DNA from: Terriglobia bacterium | GTDB lineage: Bacteria > Acidobacteriota > Terriglobia > JAJPHL01 | Direction: 5' to 3' | DNA length: 64,000 nt | Assembly (NCBI GenBank): GCA_021325275.1 | Contig: JAJPHL010000011.1 | Span: forward strand, 124,001-188,000 | Shown: piece after piece, positions 7,837 to 16,767 of the stretch | Position numbering within the stretch: position 1 is the stretch's first letter | Layout: the number at the start of each line of letters is the position of its first letter | Notes under the pieces: model-generated | Database searches by the model: none | What the model saw: only the letters and a program-made list of their open reading frames with translations | Told to the model about the DNA's origin: nothing | Translations under genes and position numbers: made by a program

Positions 7837-8708
7837 GACCGCGCGGACTCAAACGCGTGGTCCGCCATGTAGCTCGAGCGCACCAGCGGTCCACTGAAGA
7901 CGTGGCGGAATCCCAGCGACATGCCGAAGTCCGCGAGGCGCGTGAACTCCGCGGGATCGACATAGCGCTCGACCGCGAGATTGTGCCGCGTCGGTTGCAG
8001 GTATTGGCCGATCGTGACCACGTCAACCGAGGCCGCCAATAAGTCGCGCAGCAATTGCTCCACCTCCGACGCGTCTTCGCCCAAGCCCAGCATCAATCCC
8101 GATTTGGTGAGCACGTCGGGCGAATGGCGCTTGGCGTTCGCGAGCACCTCGAGCGACTGCCGGTAGTCGGCTTGCGGACGCACGCGCCGGTAGAGTCGCG
8201 GCACCGTCTCCATGTTGTGATTGAACACATGTGGACCCGCGCCGAGCACCGTTTCCAGCGCCTGGCGCGATCCGCGAAAGTCGGGCGTGAGCACTTCCAC
8301 TCGCGCTTCCGGCAGCGCCGCGCGCACCTCGCGCACGGTGACCGCCCAATGTCTCGCCCCGCCGTCGGGCATTTCGTCGCGATTCACGGAGGTGATTACG
8401 ACGTAGCGCAGGTTCAGTTCGGTCGCCATGCGCGCCACGTTCGCGGGCTCGTCCGGGTCCGGCGGCTCGCCACGCCCGCGCGGCACCGAGCAGAATCCGC
8501 AGCTCCTGGTGCACTCGTTGCCCAAAATCATGAACGTCGCCGAGCCGCGCGAAAAGCATTCGTGGATATTCGGGCAGCGCGCCGACTCGCAAACGGTATG
8601 CAGGCGATGCTCGCGCAACTGCGTCTTGATGACATGCAGCGCTGGCCAATTGGTGGACGAGCCGCGGACCCAATCGGGCAATCGCTGACGCAATAGATTC
8701 TGTGGCAT
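7833..8708 (-). CDS. lipA: Lipoyl synthase
   Basis: LipA is a radical-SAM enzyme that inserts two sulfurs into octanoyl groups on lipoyl-domain proteins. In the 291-residue protein the auxiliary cluster cysteines are C40, C45 and C51 (C-x4-C-x5-C), the radical-SAM cluster C66, C70 and C73 (C-x3-C-x2-C), and the R-S-S-Y motif that binds the auxiliary cluster is at 277-280. It starts 4 bases after the SPOR-domain gene and overlaps lnt. No lipB is seen in this run, so octanoyl transfer must be encoded elsewhere. Confidence 0.96.
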   Translation of the reverse strand: MPQNLLRQRLPDWVRGSSTNWPALHVIKTQLREHRLHTVCESARCPNIHECFSRGSATFMILGNECTRSCGFCSVPRGRGEPPDPDEPANVARMATELNLRYVVITSVNRDEMPDGGARHWAVTVREVRAALPEARVEVLTPDFRGSRQALETVLGAGPHVFNHNMETVPRLYRRVRPQADYRQSLEVLANAKRHSPDVLTKSGLMLGLGEDASEVEQLLRDLLAASVDVVTIGQYLQPTRHNLAVERYVDPAEFTRLADFGMSLGFRHVFSGPLVRSSYMADHAFESARS

Positions 8709-8712
8709 ACAC

Positions 8713-9387
8713 CTATTTCTTCAGGTAAGGCTTGAACCCCTGCTCTTCCAAGGCTTTCTTGGCCGCCTCGGCATCCGAGAGCGTCGTGTAGGGTCCCACT
8801 TGCACGTGAAACAGGGGATCACTCGGAACCGTGACGATGCTCGCCGGAAATCCCTTGCGCTTCAGCAACGCGACCACCGGTTCGGCATCTTCGCGATGCC
8901 CATGCGCGCTGACTTGCAGGACAATCGGGCCGTTCGATGCGGCAGGCGCGGCAGTCTCCGCGCGTTTCGCAGCGGGTTCAGGTGGCGGCGCGGGTTTTGG
9001 TTTCTCGGGCTGCTTTTCTACTGGCGTTGGTGGGGCTTTTTCAACAGGCGCTGCAGCGGCCGGTTTTTCCACCGGCGGCGCATCACCCTTGGCCTCGATC
9101 GCGGCGGGCGTCGACTCCGGCTTGACCTCGGGCACCGGCGTTTCCGCCGGCGCACTGTCCGCCGAGGAAGTTGGTTGCGTCGGCGAAAGCGCGCTCCGCT
9201 TGTCCGTGCTCACACTCGGCGAGGCGCTGGTTACCGTGCCGGTTCCCGTGGGACCGGTGGAATGCCGGCCGACCACGAATCCCAGGCCGAAGAAAACCGC
9301 GCCCAGGATCACGGCGAGCACAAAAATCACCATGACCTGGCGTGTTTCCAGAATCAGTTCGTATTGTCCGTCGTCGCCTTTGGGCAT
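8713..9387 (-). CDS. Membrane-anchored SPOR-domain protein
   Basis: 224 residues: a short cytoplasmic start, one membrane helix at about 18-40 (V-M-V-I-F-V-L-A-V-I-L-G-A-V-F-F), a Pro/Ala/Glu-rich linker to about residue 145, and a C-terminal SPOR domain (L-Q-V-S-A-H... then F-H-V-Q-V-G-P-Y and A-L-E-E-Q-G-F). SPOR domains bind denuded septal peptidoglycan, so a role near the division site is likely but not shown. It lies between the SPFH gene (26 bases) and lipA (4 bases). Confidence 0.85.
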   Translation of the reverse strand: MPKGDDGQYELILETRQVMVIFVLAVILGAVFFGLGFVVGRHSTGPTGTGTVTSASPSVSTDKRSALSPTQPTSSADSAPAETPVPEVKPESTPAAIEAKGDAPPVEKPAAAAPVEKAPPTPVEKQPEKPKPAPPPEPAAKRAETAAPAASNGPIVLQVSAHGHREDAEPVVALLKRKGFPASIVTVPSDPLFHVQVGPYTTLSDAEAAKKALEEQGFKPYLKK

Positions 9388-9413
9388 CGTTGTGAAAGTC
9401 CGGCCTTGGATCG

Positions 9414-10166
9414 CTACGGCTTCTTGATTTTATCCCAGATGCCCTGCACCATATCGATCGGCAAGGGGAAAACGATGGTGGTATTCTTCTCGACACCGAT
9501 CTCGGTGAGCGTCTGCAAATAGCGCAGTTGCAGCGTGACGGGTTCTTTGGCCATCATCGCGGCGGCCTCGGCGAGCCGGCCGGCGGCCATGAATTCGCCC
9601 TCGGCGTGGATGACTTTCGCGCGGCGCTCGCGTTCCGCTTCGGCTTGCTTGGCGATCGCTCTTTGCATCTCAACCGGAAGATCCACTTGCTTCACTTCGA
9701 CGTTGGTGACTTTCACACCCCACGGCTCGGTGTGCGTGTCGAGGATGGCTTGCAGGCGCGTGTTCAGTTTTTCCCGCTGCGAAAGCAATTCGTCGAGCTC
9801 CACTTCACCAAGCACGCTGCGCAGGGTGGTCTGCGCGAGCTGCTGCGTCGCATAGAGGTAGTCGATCACCTTCACGACGGCGTCCGAGGCGTTCACCACT
9901 TTCAAAAAGATCACTGCGTTCACCTTCACCGTGACGTTGTCGCGCGTGATGGTGTCCTGCGGCGGGACTTCGTGGGTGATAATTCGCAACGACACGCGCT
10001 GAATCTGGTCCATGGGTTTGAAGACGAAAATGATTCCCGGACCTTTTTCCGCCACCAAGCGGCCGAACCGGAAAATCACGCCGCGCTCGTATTCGCGGAG
10101 AACCTGAATGCAGCTAAAGAGCCAGACGATCACGATGAACGCGACAACCAGCATAAACTCGGTCAT
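9414..10166 (-). CDS. SPFH/Band 7 (stomatin-like, slipin) protein
   Basis: The protein has an N-terminal membrane hairpin ([13 protein letters not shown]) and then a Band 7 domain with the slipin signature [13 protein letters not shown]. Slipins form membrane microdomain scaffolds. A longer frame extends to 10397, but ATG 10166 is chosen because AAGGAGA lies 6 bases upstream and homologues begin at this hydrophobic stretch. It is 250 residues. It follows NfeD by 16 bases; NfeD-slipin operons are widespread and the two products are known partners in other bacteria and archaea. Confidence 0.92.
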   Translation of the reverse strand: MTEFMLVVAFIVIVWLFSCIQVLREYERGVIFRFGRLVAEKGPGIIFVFKPMDQIQRVSLRIITHEVPPQDTITRDNVTVKVNAVIFLKVVNASDAVVKVIDYLYATQQLAQTTLRSVLGEVELDELLSQREKLNTRLQAILDTHTEPWGVKVTNVEVKQVDLPVEMQRAIAKQAEAERERRAKVIHAEGEFMAAGRLAEAAAMMAKEPVTLQLRYLQTLTEIGVEKNTTIVFPLPIDMVQGIWDKIKKP

Positions 10167-10182
10167 AGATTCTCCTTTGAAG

Positions 10183-11541
10183 TTACACTTTCGCGGCCGG
10201 CGCCGGTATGGTGGGTATGGTGGGTGTGGTGGGTTCCACGTGTAAGCGAAGTTTTTCCACCGCGCGCACGCGCAAACGCGCGCCGCGCTCCACGGGCTGC
10301 TTGGCCAACGCGCGCCAAATCTCGCCGTCGATAAGGATTTGACCGCCAAATTCCGTACCGTCGGCGACGAAATCCTCCATCGCCGTTCCCACTTCATCGA
10401 GCAATCCCGCCGCGCCCGTCACGACTTTCGCCGAACGCGCTTTGATCGCGAGGCGCAGCAGGAACACCGTGATCAACGCCATCGGTAGCGCGATCGCGAC
10501 CGCCGTCGTCAAGCGCACGCGCAGTTCGGGAATCGGTGAGTCGATCAGGATCAGCGATCCCAGCACAAGCGAGATGATCCCGCCCACCGCGAGAATGCCG
10601 TGGCTCATCACCTTCGCTTCGAGCACAAATAGCGTGAACGCCAGCACGATCAGCAGCGCGCCCGTGAGCGTCACCGGCAGTAGCGTGATGGCGAAAAGAC
10701 CCAGGAGCAAAGCGATCGCACCGGCGACGCCAGGGAAGATCAAACCGGGATGATTGAACTCCACGAAAAGTCCGAGCGCGCCCACGGCCATCAGGATCAG
10801 CGCGATGTTTGGCTCGATCACCGACGACAAGAACGATTGCCGCGTGGTCGGTTCGAAATTGACTATTTCCGTGCCGGCCAAGTGAAACGACACCGACTGT
10901 CCACCGAAACGCTTGAACTCCCGCTGGTCGAGTTGTCTCAGCAAATCCTCCGGCGACGACGCGATCAAATCGATCAAATGGTTGTTCAGCGCCTCAGTTT
11001 CAGAGAATGATCGGCTGTCGATGATTCCCTTCTCGGCAATTTCGGGATTGCGATTGCGCGGCGCGGTGAACGACCGCAAGTAAGCGGTGGAATCGTTCTC
11101 CACTTTGTGCTTCATCGTCTCAGTCATTTCCTGACCACTCATGAAAACCGGATGCGCCGCACCGGTGTTCGTGCCCAACGCCATCGACGCGACGTCGGTC
11201 GATAGCAGGATCAAAAAACCCGCCGACGCCGCGCGCGATCCCGACGGTCCGACCCAGCCGAAGACCGGCGTGCGCGACGCCAAGATGGCCGAGATAATTT
11301 CGCGCATCGACGAATCGAGCCCACCGGGCGTGTTTATCTCGAGGATCGCCGCCGCGCAGATGGGTGGTTCGGGCTTGTCGCACTCATGGAGGCTTTCTAT
11401 GACGTATTCGGCAGTAATGGGATGGACAATACCGTCGAGTTTGATCAGCGCCACGAACCGCGCCTTCTCGATGCGGGAAAAGAACCCGGGAGTGAAAACG
11501 AGAACGGCGAACAAGCCCAAAATCACGTCGCGGCGCTTCAT
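10183..11541 (-). CDS. NfeD-type membrane serine protease (1510-N/ClpP class)
   Basis: 452 residues. An N-terminal signal or membrane helix is followed by a ClpP-like protease domain with the nucleophile region [11 protein letters not shown], then four to five membrane helices (about 235-370) and a C-terminal OB-fold NfeDC domain. The protease is known to cleave the C-terminal region of the partner slipin. The protein ends in a Pro/Thr repeat ([10 protein letters not shown]) coded by a 9-base tandem repeat at about 10206-10232. It is immediately upstream of the SPFH gene. Confidence 0.92.
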   Translation of the reverse strand: MKRRDVILGLFAVLVFTPGFFSRIEKARFVALIKLDGIVHPITAEYVIESLHECDKPEPPICAAAILEINTPGGLDSSMREIISAILASRTPVFGWVGPSGSRAASAGFLILLSTDVASMALGTNTGAAHPVFMSGQEMTETMKHKVENDSTAYLRSFTAPRNRNPEIAEKGIIDSRSFSETEALNNHLIDLIASSPEDLLRQLDQREFKRFGGQSVSFHLAGTEIVNFEPTTRQSFLSSVIEPNIALILMAVGALGLFVEFNHPGLIFPGVAGAIALLLGLFAITLLPVTLTGALLIVLAFTLFVLEAKVMSHGILAVGGIISLVLGSLILIDSPIPELRVRLTTAVAIALPMALITVFLLRLAIKARSAKVVTGAAGLLDEVGTAMEDFVADGTEFGGQILIDGEIWRALAKQPVERGARLRVRAVEKLRLHVEPTTPTIPTIPAPAAKV

Positions 11542-11579
11542 GGCTGTTTCAACCCCTATTTAAGCACATCCGGCTCCGC

Positions 11580-12797
11580 TTATTTTTTGTCGTTGTCTTT
11601 TTCCCGCGAGGCACGCGCGAGCGCCAAACGCAGTTGACGGAATTTCGCTTCCTCGAAGTTGTATTTCAGCCGTTCCGGAAATTCCGAGACCCGTTCCGCC
11701 ACGGCGTCGGCCAGCGCTAACTTCGCATCGGGATCGAGCGGCTTTTTCGCCAGCACTTCACGGAATCGCCGCGTAGCCTGCGCGAAGTCGCCGGCGCGGA
11801 GGTAATAGCACGCCAGGTTGTAGGCGTAATCGGTGTCGTTGGGATCGCCCTCCAGCGCCTTCTCGAGATTTTCCAGCGCCGCCGGACGTTTTCGCTCCCG
11901 CATTTGCACCACGCCCAAATTGTTGAACGCCTCGTTCAGTGGGATCGTCGCCGTCACGGCGAGAAACGCGCCTTCGGCGCGCTCATACTGGCGCAGGTGA
12001 TAATCCGCGAGACCTTCCAGGAATCGCGCTTCAAGATAGTTAGGACTTTCCGGAGCCAGTTTTTCGAGCCACTTCACGGCGTCGGAGTATTCGCGACTTT
12101 GAAACGAAATCCGCCCCAACTGAAACGCCGGCGCGAGGAACGCAGGATCAAGCCGCGTGGCTTCGAGAAAATATTTGAACTGTTGCGGCGAAGGACCCGC
12201 GGTCAAGCCGCGAATGTACAACTCCCAGGCTTCGAGCGTGGCGGTTCCCGCGCCTGTACCTGGCGACGCGCTGATTCCCGCTTTTGCGGCGAGATCGGCG
12301 GCCAAGCGATCCTGCATCGCCAGCAAGTCGGCCAGCGGTCCCGATTGCTTGGACGGCGGTTCCAAATGCGGGTGGCGCATCTCCAAAACTTGCGCCGAAA
12401 GCGTCAGATGATCGGCATCGCCTTCGAAACTGCCGAAGATCAAAAGGTCCGCGCCGGTGATTTCGCCGATCTTGATGGCGGTGGCGTGACTCAGGCTGAC
12501 CGACGGCGGCAAGCCCAACTGATCGAACGCCGCGACGCGCTCTTCACGCCGGATCACATAGCGCAATTCGCCGGTGATGGCGCGCGCCGCGGAGGTCTCG
12601 GAAAATCGCCAGTGCGCCGCGAGTCCTTCGGCAGCGCTTTCGCCGACCCAGTCGAGCGCCGAACCGCGGCTGTGATTTTCGAATGGAAGTATAAGGATAG
12701 CCTGCGCAGCCGCAGACGCAGAAAACAACAAGAAAAAAGCCACCGCAGATAAACGCAGATGAACGCCGATACGGATTCGGTCTTTATCAGCGTTCAT
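11580..12797 (-). CDS. Secreted TPR protein with TolB-N-like amino end
   Basis: 405 residues: a signal peptide ending near S-A-S-A-A-A-Q, then I-L-I-L-P-F-E-N-H-S, the start of a FlgO/TolB-N-like domain (to about 140), then roughly six TPR-type helical repeats. The start codon and first 10 codons lie within a palindromic repeat (12742-12824), so the N-terminus is partly repeat-encoded; a GTG at the V-A-F-F-L position is an alternative that would leave a very short signal sequence. It follows another TPR gene by 32 bases. A periplasmic scaffold role is inferred only. Confidence 0.75.
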   Translation of the reverse strand: MNADKDRIRIGVHLRLSAVAFFLLFSASAAAQAILILPFENHSRGSALDWVGESAAEGLAAHWRFSETSAARAITGELRYVIRREERVAAFDQLGLPPSVSLSHATAIKIGEITGADLLIFGSFEGDADHLTLSAQVLEMRHPHLEPPSKQSGPLADLLAMQDRLAADLAAKAGISASPGTGAGTATLEAWELYIRGLTAGPSPQQFKYFLEATRLDPAFLAPAFQLGRISFQSREYSDAVKWLEKLAPESPNYLEARFLEGLADYHLRQYERAEGAFLAVTATIPLNEAFNNLGVVQMRERKRPAALENLEKALEGDPNDTDYAYNLACYYLRAGDFAQATRRFREVLAKKPLDPDAKLALADAVAERVSEFPERLKYNFEEAKFRQLRLALARASREKDNDKK

Positions 12798-12824
12798 CTG
12801 CGTTCATCTGCGTTCATCTGCGGT
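12742..12824. repeat. Palindromic CGCAGATGAACGC repeat covering a gene start
   Basis: Left arm 12742-12766 and right arm 12790-12824 are inverted copies of an (A/T)-rich-spaced 10-base unit, GTTCATCTGC, repeated two to three times. The right arm contains three perfect tandem units (12791-12820), one more than the left. The arms could form a stem of about 24 bp around a 23-base loop. Each unit on the minus strand offers an ATG; only the last stays open. Confidence 0.8.
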
Positions 12825-12829
12825 CGGTT

Positions 12830-13654
12830 TTACCTCGCGATTGCCACCGGCGGATTCTTCATCAACTCCAAGAACGGCTCGGTCTTCACGAGCTCCGCGA
12901 ACGCGGGATCGTCGTAAATCTTCTTCGGCTCATGGAAACCTTCTTCCATGGCTTTCTTCAGGAATTCGAGCGCGCGTTCCTGATTGTGATTCGCGGCGTA
13001 GGTATGCGCGAGAATGAAGTTGAACATTCCGCGATCCTGCACCGTGCGCTCTTGCAGCAGCACGCCGTAGGAATTGTGGTGATCGAAAACGCCGGGATCG
13101 AGTTCCAGCGCCTTCTGGTAGGCGACGATCGCCTCGGGATATTGCTTGCGTGAAAACAACGCCGTGCCCATGTTGCTGTACACCGACGCCGTGTCCGGCG
13201 CCAGCGCCAGGGCCTGCTTATAGTAGCGGATCGCCTTGCTGTAGTTCTTCGCCGTGTAGTAAATCGTGCCCAGGTTGTTGATCGCCTCGGCGTATTTGCG
13301 ATTCAGCTTCACGGCCTTCTCGTAGCATTTTTTCGCTTCGCCCAGTTGCATCAACTGATGATGCGCGATGCCCATTTTGTTCCAGGCGATCGAGTTGTTC
13401 GGCCGCAGCCGCACCGCTTCCTGATAGGAATCGATGGCTTCGAGAAAATTCTTGCGAGCCATCTCCAAGTCGCCGGTCTCTTCCGCCTTTTTCGCGGGAC
13501 TCTGTGCGGCCTCCTGCACCGGTCCGGTCAAAGTGCGGACGTCTTTCTTCGCGACAGCCTGTAGAACTGGGGATTGTACGGAATTACTTTGCGCAATCGC
13601 CATCTCGCCCCCGAGACAGCAGATCGCAAGCAACAGAATCGGCCTTGTGTTCAT
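12830..13654 (-). CDS. Secreted TPR repeat protein
   Basis: 274 residues with a signal peptide (M-N-T-R-P-I-L-L-L-A-I-C-C-L-G-G) and four to five clear TPR motifs between about residues 70 and 200 (for example A-W-N-K-M-G-I-A-H-H-Q-L and A-I-N-N-L-G-T-I-Y-Y). ATG 13654 is chosen: GAGGTGG precedes it by 5 bases and the signal peptide begins there, whereas a GTG at 13684 would add ten charged residues. It follows the PBP gene closely in the same direction, so a role as a periplasmic assembly scaffold near cell-wall synthesis is conceivable. Confidence 0.82.
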   Translation of the reverse strand: MNTRPILLLAICCLGGEMAIAQSNSVQSPVLQAVAKKDVRTLTGPVQEAAQSPAKKAEETGDLEMARKNFLEAIDSYQEAVRLRPNNSIAWNKMGIAHHQLMQLGEAKKCYEKAVKLNRKYAEAINNLGTIYYTAKNYSKAIRYYKQALALAPDTASVYSNMGTALFSRKQYPEAIVAYQKALELDPGVFDHHNSYGVLLQERTVQDRGMFNFILAHTYAANHNQERALEFLKKAMEEGFHEPKKIYDDPAFAELVKTEPFLELMKNPPVAIAR

Positions 13655-13683
13655 TGGCGCCACCTCTGTTGGGCATTCTACCA

Positions 13684-16275
13684 CTATTGATTCGGCGGGG
13701 GATTCTTCGGTTTTGTTTGCGGCGGTGGCGATTCGACAGGAGTGTCTTTGGGCTTACCGCCAAAGAGGCGGCTGAAAAATCCGCGCTTCTTCTTGGTTTC
13801 GGCCTCCTGCGGTGACAACGGCGCTTCCGCGGAGGCATCGCCTGTCGGACTCGCCGGTACCTGCGCGATTCCCGCGCCCGCCGCGGCCGCGCCGCCCAGC
13901 GGTGACGTCACCGGAGTTACGGGCGGCGGTGGCGCGCCGTGACCGAAGAGCGCGCCGAAAATTCCCGCGTGCATCAGCCCACCCTTGTGCGCGGTGCACG
14001 GCTCCGGTTCTCCGCCGTCGATGTACGTTTCGGTCCTGCGATTGGGACAGAACGACGTGGCCAGCATGCCGGTGTCGGCGTCGATTTCCGCGCTGACAAT
14101 TCCGTGCGGCGGCTCGAATGGCATCGTGTCGCGATAGCGGCGCAGCGCCGTGGCGCGCTTCATGAAGTTCACCCAAATCGGCAGCGCGGCTTGCGCGCCG
14201 GTGAGCGGAAGATTGGTGTTGTCGTCGAAGCCCACCCAAACGATCAGCAACAAGTTCGACGTGTATCCGGCGAACCACGCGTCGTGCGAACTGCCGGTTT
14301 TGCCCGCGGCCGGAGCGGTGAATTTGTAGAGGCTGCGCGACGCGGCGGCGGTGCCGTGATCCATGTTGCCTTCGAGCAGGTTCGTCATCAGGTAGGCCAC
14401 GCGCGGATCGAGAATGCGCTTGGGCTGCACCTCGTGCTGCTCCAACACCGTGCCGTCGGAGGATTTCACTTCGGTGTACAGGGACGCGTCGAGGACTTCG
14501 CCGCCGTTCGCGAACGTCGTGTACGCGGCGGCCATGTCGAGCGGTGTTTCCTCGTAGGATCCGATCGCCATCGAGGGCGTGGCTTGCGGATTCTTCAGTC
14601 CCGCGGCGCGCGCCAACTTCACCACTTTGTCGTAGCCGATCGCTTCGGCGACTTTGATGGTCGCTACGTTGTAGGATTTCTCCAGCGCGTGACGAAGGGT
14701 GGTCGGCCCGCCCCACTCCGCGTGGAAATTATTCGGCTCGTAGGGTTTGGTGAAGTTGTCGAAAGTAAACGTGGTCGGTTCGTCGACCACAATGCTCGAC
14801 GGCGTCATCAGCGGCTTCGATCCATCGACCGCGGAAGAAAATGCCGCGGCGTACACAAACGGCTTGAACGAAGAGCCCGGCTGACGCTTGGCCACCACGC
14901 GATTCAACTGGCTTGCGCCGTAACTGCGTCCGCCTTGCAAGGCGAGCACCGCGCCGGTGTGCGGATCGAGGCAAACCATCGCCACTTGCAACTCGGGCAG
15001 TTTGGGATTCCTCTTGCGCTTCGGCGCGAGTAGCTTTTCCGGTTCTTTGATTCCTTCTTGAATCGCTTCCGAAGCGATCTTCTGCAAATCCAAGTCGAGG
15101 CCCGTATAGATCCTTAAGCTCGTCGAGGTTAGATCCTTCTCGGAATACTTTTCCAGCAGCGCATCTTTCACGAGATCGACGAAATACGGAGCGTCGCCCG
15201 TGTCGGTGGCCGCCGGCACAACGCCCAACGGCGCGCGCGCCGCGGCATCGCGCAATTCCGTGGTGATCGAACCGAACGTTGCCATTTGGGACAGCACCAG
15301 ATTCCGCCGCTCGCGCGCGCGCTCCGGTTGCCGGTACGGCGAATAGAAACTCGGTCCATTGATGATGCCCGCCAGCAGCGCCGCTTCCGGCAGTGTCAGT
15401 TGCTTGACGTCTTTGTCGAAGTACGCCAGCGACGCCTCGCCGATTCCGTTGATCGAGAACGAGCCGCGCTGCCCGAAGTTCACCTGGTTCATGTAGTCTT
15501 CGAAAATCTGTTTCTTACTCAGGCGTTGCTCGAGCTCCAGCGTGATCACCGTCTCGGAAATCTTGCGCTTCCACGTCTTCTCGTTGCGGTTCAGGAAAAA
15601 CAGTCCCGCCAACTGCATGCTGATGGTGCTGGCGCCCTGGACGTTGGCGCCTTTGATATGGTGCCCGCGCGCGTCGTCGTAGGCCGCTTTGCCCACGCGC
15701 AGGAAATCGACCCCGCTGTGCTCGAAGAAGTGACGATCTTCGATCGCCAGCACCGCGTTCACCAGGTGCGGCGGCAAATCTTCGTAGCGGACAAGCCGGC
15801 GCTTCTCGCGCGCGCGATCATAAAGATTGGTGATGACCTCCGGCTCGAGATCGTAACGTTGGCGGTCGGTGTTGTCGCCGAGCGAGACGATCCGCTCCAC
15901 TTTTCCGCCGGAAACTTTGATCAATCCGGCTTCCGCTTGAAAGTAGGAATCGGGGCCGGGGAAGATTTCAATGCCGCCGGAGACCGGGTTGTACCATCCC
16001 ACGCGATTGTTCTTGTTATCGGTATATCCGGCGCGCCGCAGTGATCCGGCGATTTCCGCCACCTTCATCGGCTCGCCCACAAACATCGGCGTCGGCGAGG
16101 CGTAGATGCGCGACGTGTTGCCGAAGATCGGGCCGTTCAGGCGGTTGTCGATGATGCGCGAGAAATAGACGTAGGCGTAGGTAAAGGCGATGGCCCCGGC
16201 GAGTCCGAAGAATACCGCCACACCAATGGCGATCTTCAGCAGCGGGTGGACTCCGTGGGGGAGGCGAATCTTCAT
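13684..16275 (-). CDS. Class A penicillin-binding protein (PBP1b-like)
   Basis: This bifunctional peptidoglycan glycosyltransferase/transpeptidase has 863 residues: one membrane helix (about 14-35), a UB2H-like domain (about 55-125), the GT51 domain with A-I-E-D-R-H-F-F-E-H and G-A-S-T-I-S-M-Q-L-A, then the transpeptidase domain with S-S-F-K (SxxK), S-Y-N (SxN) and K-T-G-S. The UB2H region points to the PBP1b rather than PBP1a type. The C-terminal 100 residues are a Pro/Ala-rich tail. A 111-base gap separates it from the gene upstream, with TATAGA on the minus strand near 16340 as a possible -10. Confidence 0.93.
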   Translation of the reverse strand: MKIRLPHGVHPLLKIAIGVAVFFGLAGAIAFTYAYVYFSRIIDNRLNGPIFGNTSRIYASPTPMFVGEPMKVAEIAGSLRRAGYTDNKNNRVGWYNPVSGGIEIFPGPDSYFQAEAGLIKVSGGKVERIVSLGDNTDRQRYDLEPEVITNLYDRAREKRRLVRYEDLPPHLVNAVLAIEDRHFFEHSGVDFLRVGKAAYDDARGHHIKGANVQGASTISMQLAGLFFLNRNEKTWKRKISETVITLELEQRLSKKQIFEDYMNQVNFGQRGSFSINGIGEASLAYFDKDVKQLTLPEAALLAGIINGPSFYSPYRQPERARERRNLVLSQMATFGSITTELRDAAARAPLGVVPAATDTGDAPYFVDLVKDALLEKYSEKDLTSTSLRIYTGLDLDLQKIASEAIQEGIKEPEKLLAPKRKRNPKLPELQVAMVCLDPHTGAVLALQGGRSYGASQLNRVVAKRQPGSSFKPFVYAAAFSSAVDGSKPLMTPSSIVVDEPTTFTFDNFTKPYEPNNFHAEWGGPTTLRHALEKSYNVATIKVAEAIGYDKVVKLARAAGLKNPQATPSMAIGSYEETPLDMAAAYTTFANGGEVLDASLYTEVKSSDGTVLEQHEVQPKRILDPRVAYLMTNLLEGNMDHGTAAASRSLYKFTAPAAGKTGSSHDAWFAGYTSNLLLIVWVGFDDNTNLPLTGAQAALPIWVNFMKRATALRRYRDTMPFEPPHGIVSAEIDADTGMLATSFCPNRRTETYIDGGEPEPCTAHKGGLMHAGIFGALFGHGAPPPPVTPVTSPLGGAAAAGAGIAQVPASPTGDASAEAPLSPQEAETKKKRGFFSRLFGGKPKDTPVESPPPQTKPKNPPPNQ

Positions 16276-16386
16276 ATCGAAACGGAAGCGCCCCGGAAAT
16301 CCGGCCGGAGATCGAGGGGCCTCCTTGGCTTACTTCCCAAATCTATAGACGCAGGCCGCGGACAGTCCGGGTGCAGGCCGGACGCT

Positions 16387-16740
16387 TTATTTCGCGGTAA
16401 TGTTCTTGTTGCCCGAGTGAAAATCGAAGGGCAAATTCACCACGCGCCCCGGTAAGTTCACCGGCGCCGTATAATGCACGTCGACGGTGACGCCCATTTG
16501 CGTACGCGCCACATCCACGTTCTCGTCGGCCAACTCGATGTCGTGTTCCTTGGCCTTGGCGATCACAGCGGCCTGGATGTTTTCCGCCGTGGCATTTTGC
16601 GCGTAGGTGTATTGCAACACCATGTTGTCGACGTCTTCATGCAGGTTGTAGTTGGCGACATAAGGGGGAGCTAGTTTCGCCACCAGGAAAATCCCCGCGC
16701 CGATCACCGCCAGAATCAGAAAGCCCTTCAGGTTGCCCAT
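16387..16740 (-). CDS. Small single-pass membrane protein, 117 aa
   Basis: One N-terminal membrane helix (F-L-I-L-A-V-I-G-A-G-I-F-L-V-A-K) is followed by a soluble alpha/beta domain of about 90 residues. The layout resembles DUF4845-type proteins, but I cannot confirm the family. GAGGT lies just before the ATG. It starts 27 bases after the proS stop, in the same direction, and precedes the PBP gene. Confidence 0.7.
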   Translation of the reverse strand: MGNLKGFLILAVIGAGIFLVAKLAPPYVANYNLHEDVDNMVLQYTYAQNATAENIQAAVIAKAKEHDIELADENVDVARTQMGVTVDVHYTAPVNLPGRVVNLPFDFHSGNKNITAK

Positions 16741-16767
16741 ACGACCTCTATCACTCTTGCTTGGCGT

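Noticed and set aside
10204-10236. G-rich 9-base tandem repeat that could form a quadruplex
   Set aside because: It simply codes the Pro/Thr tail of NfeD, and only three full units are present.
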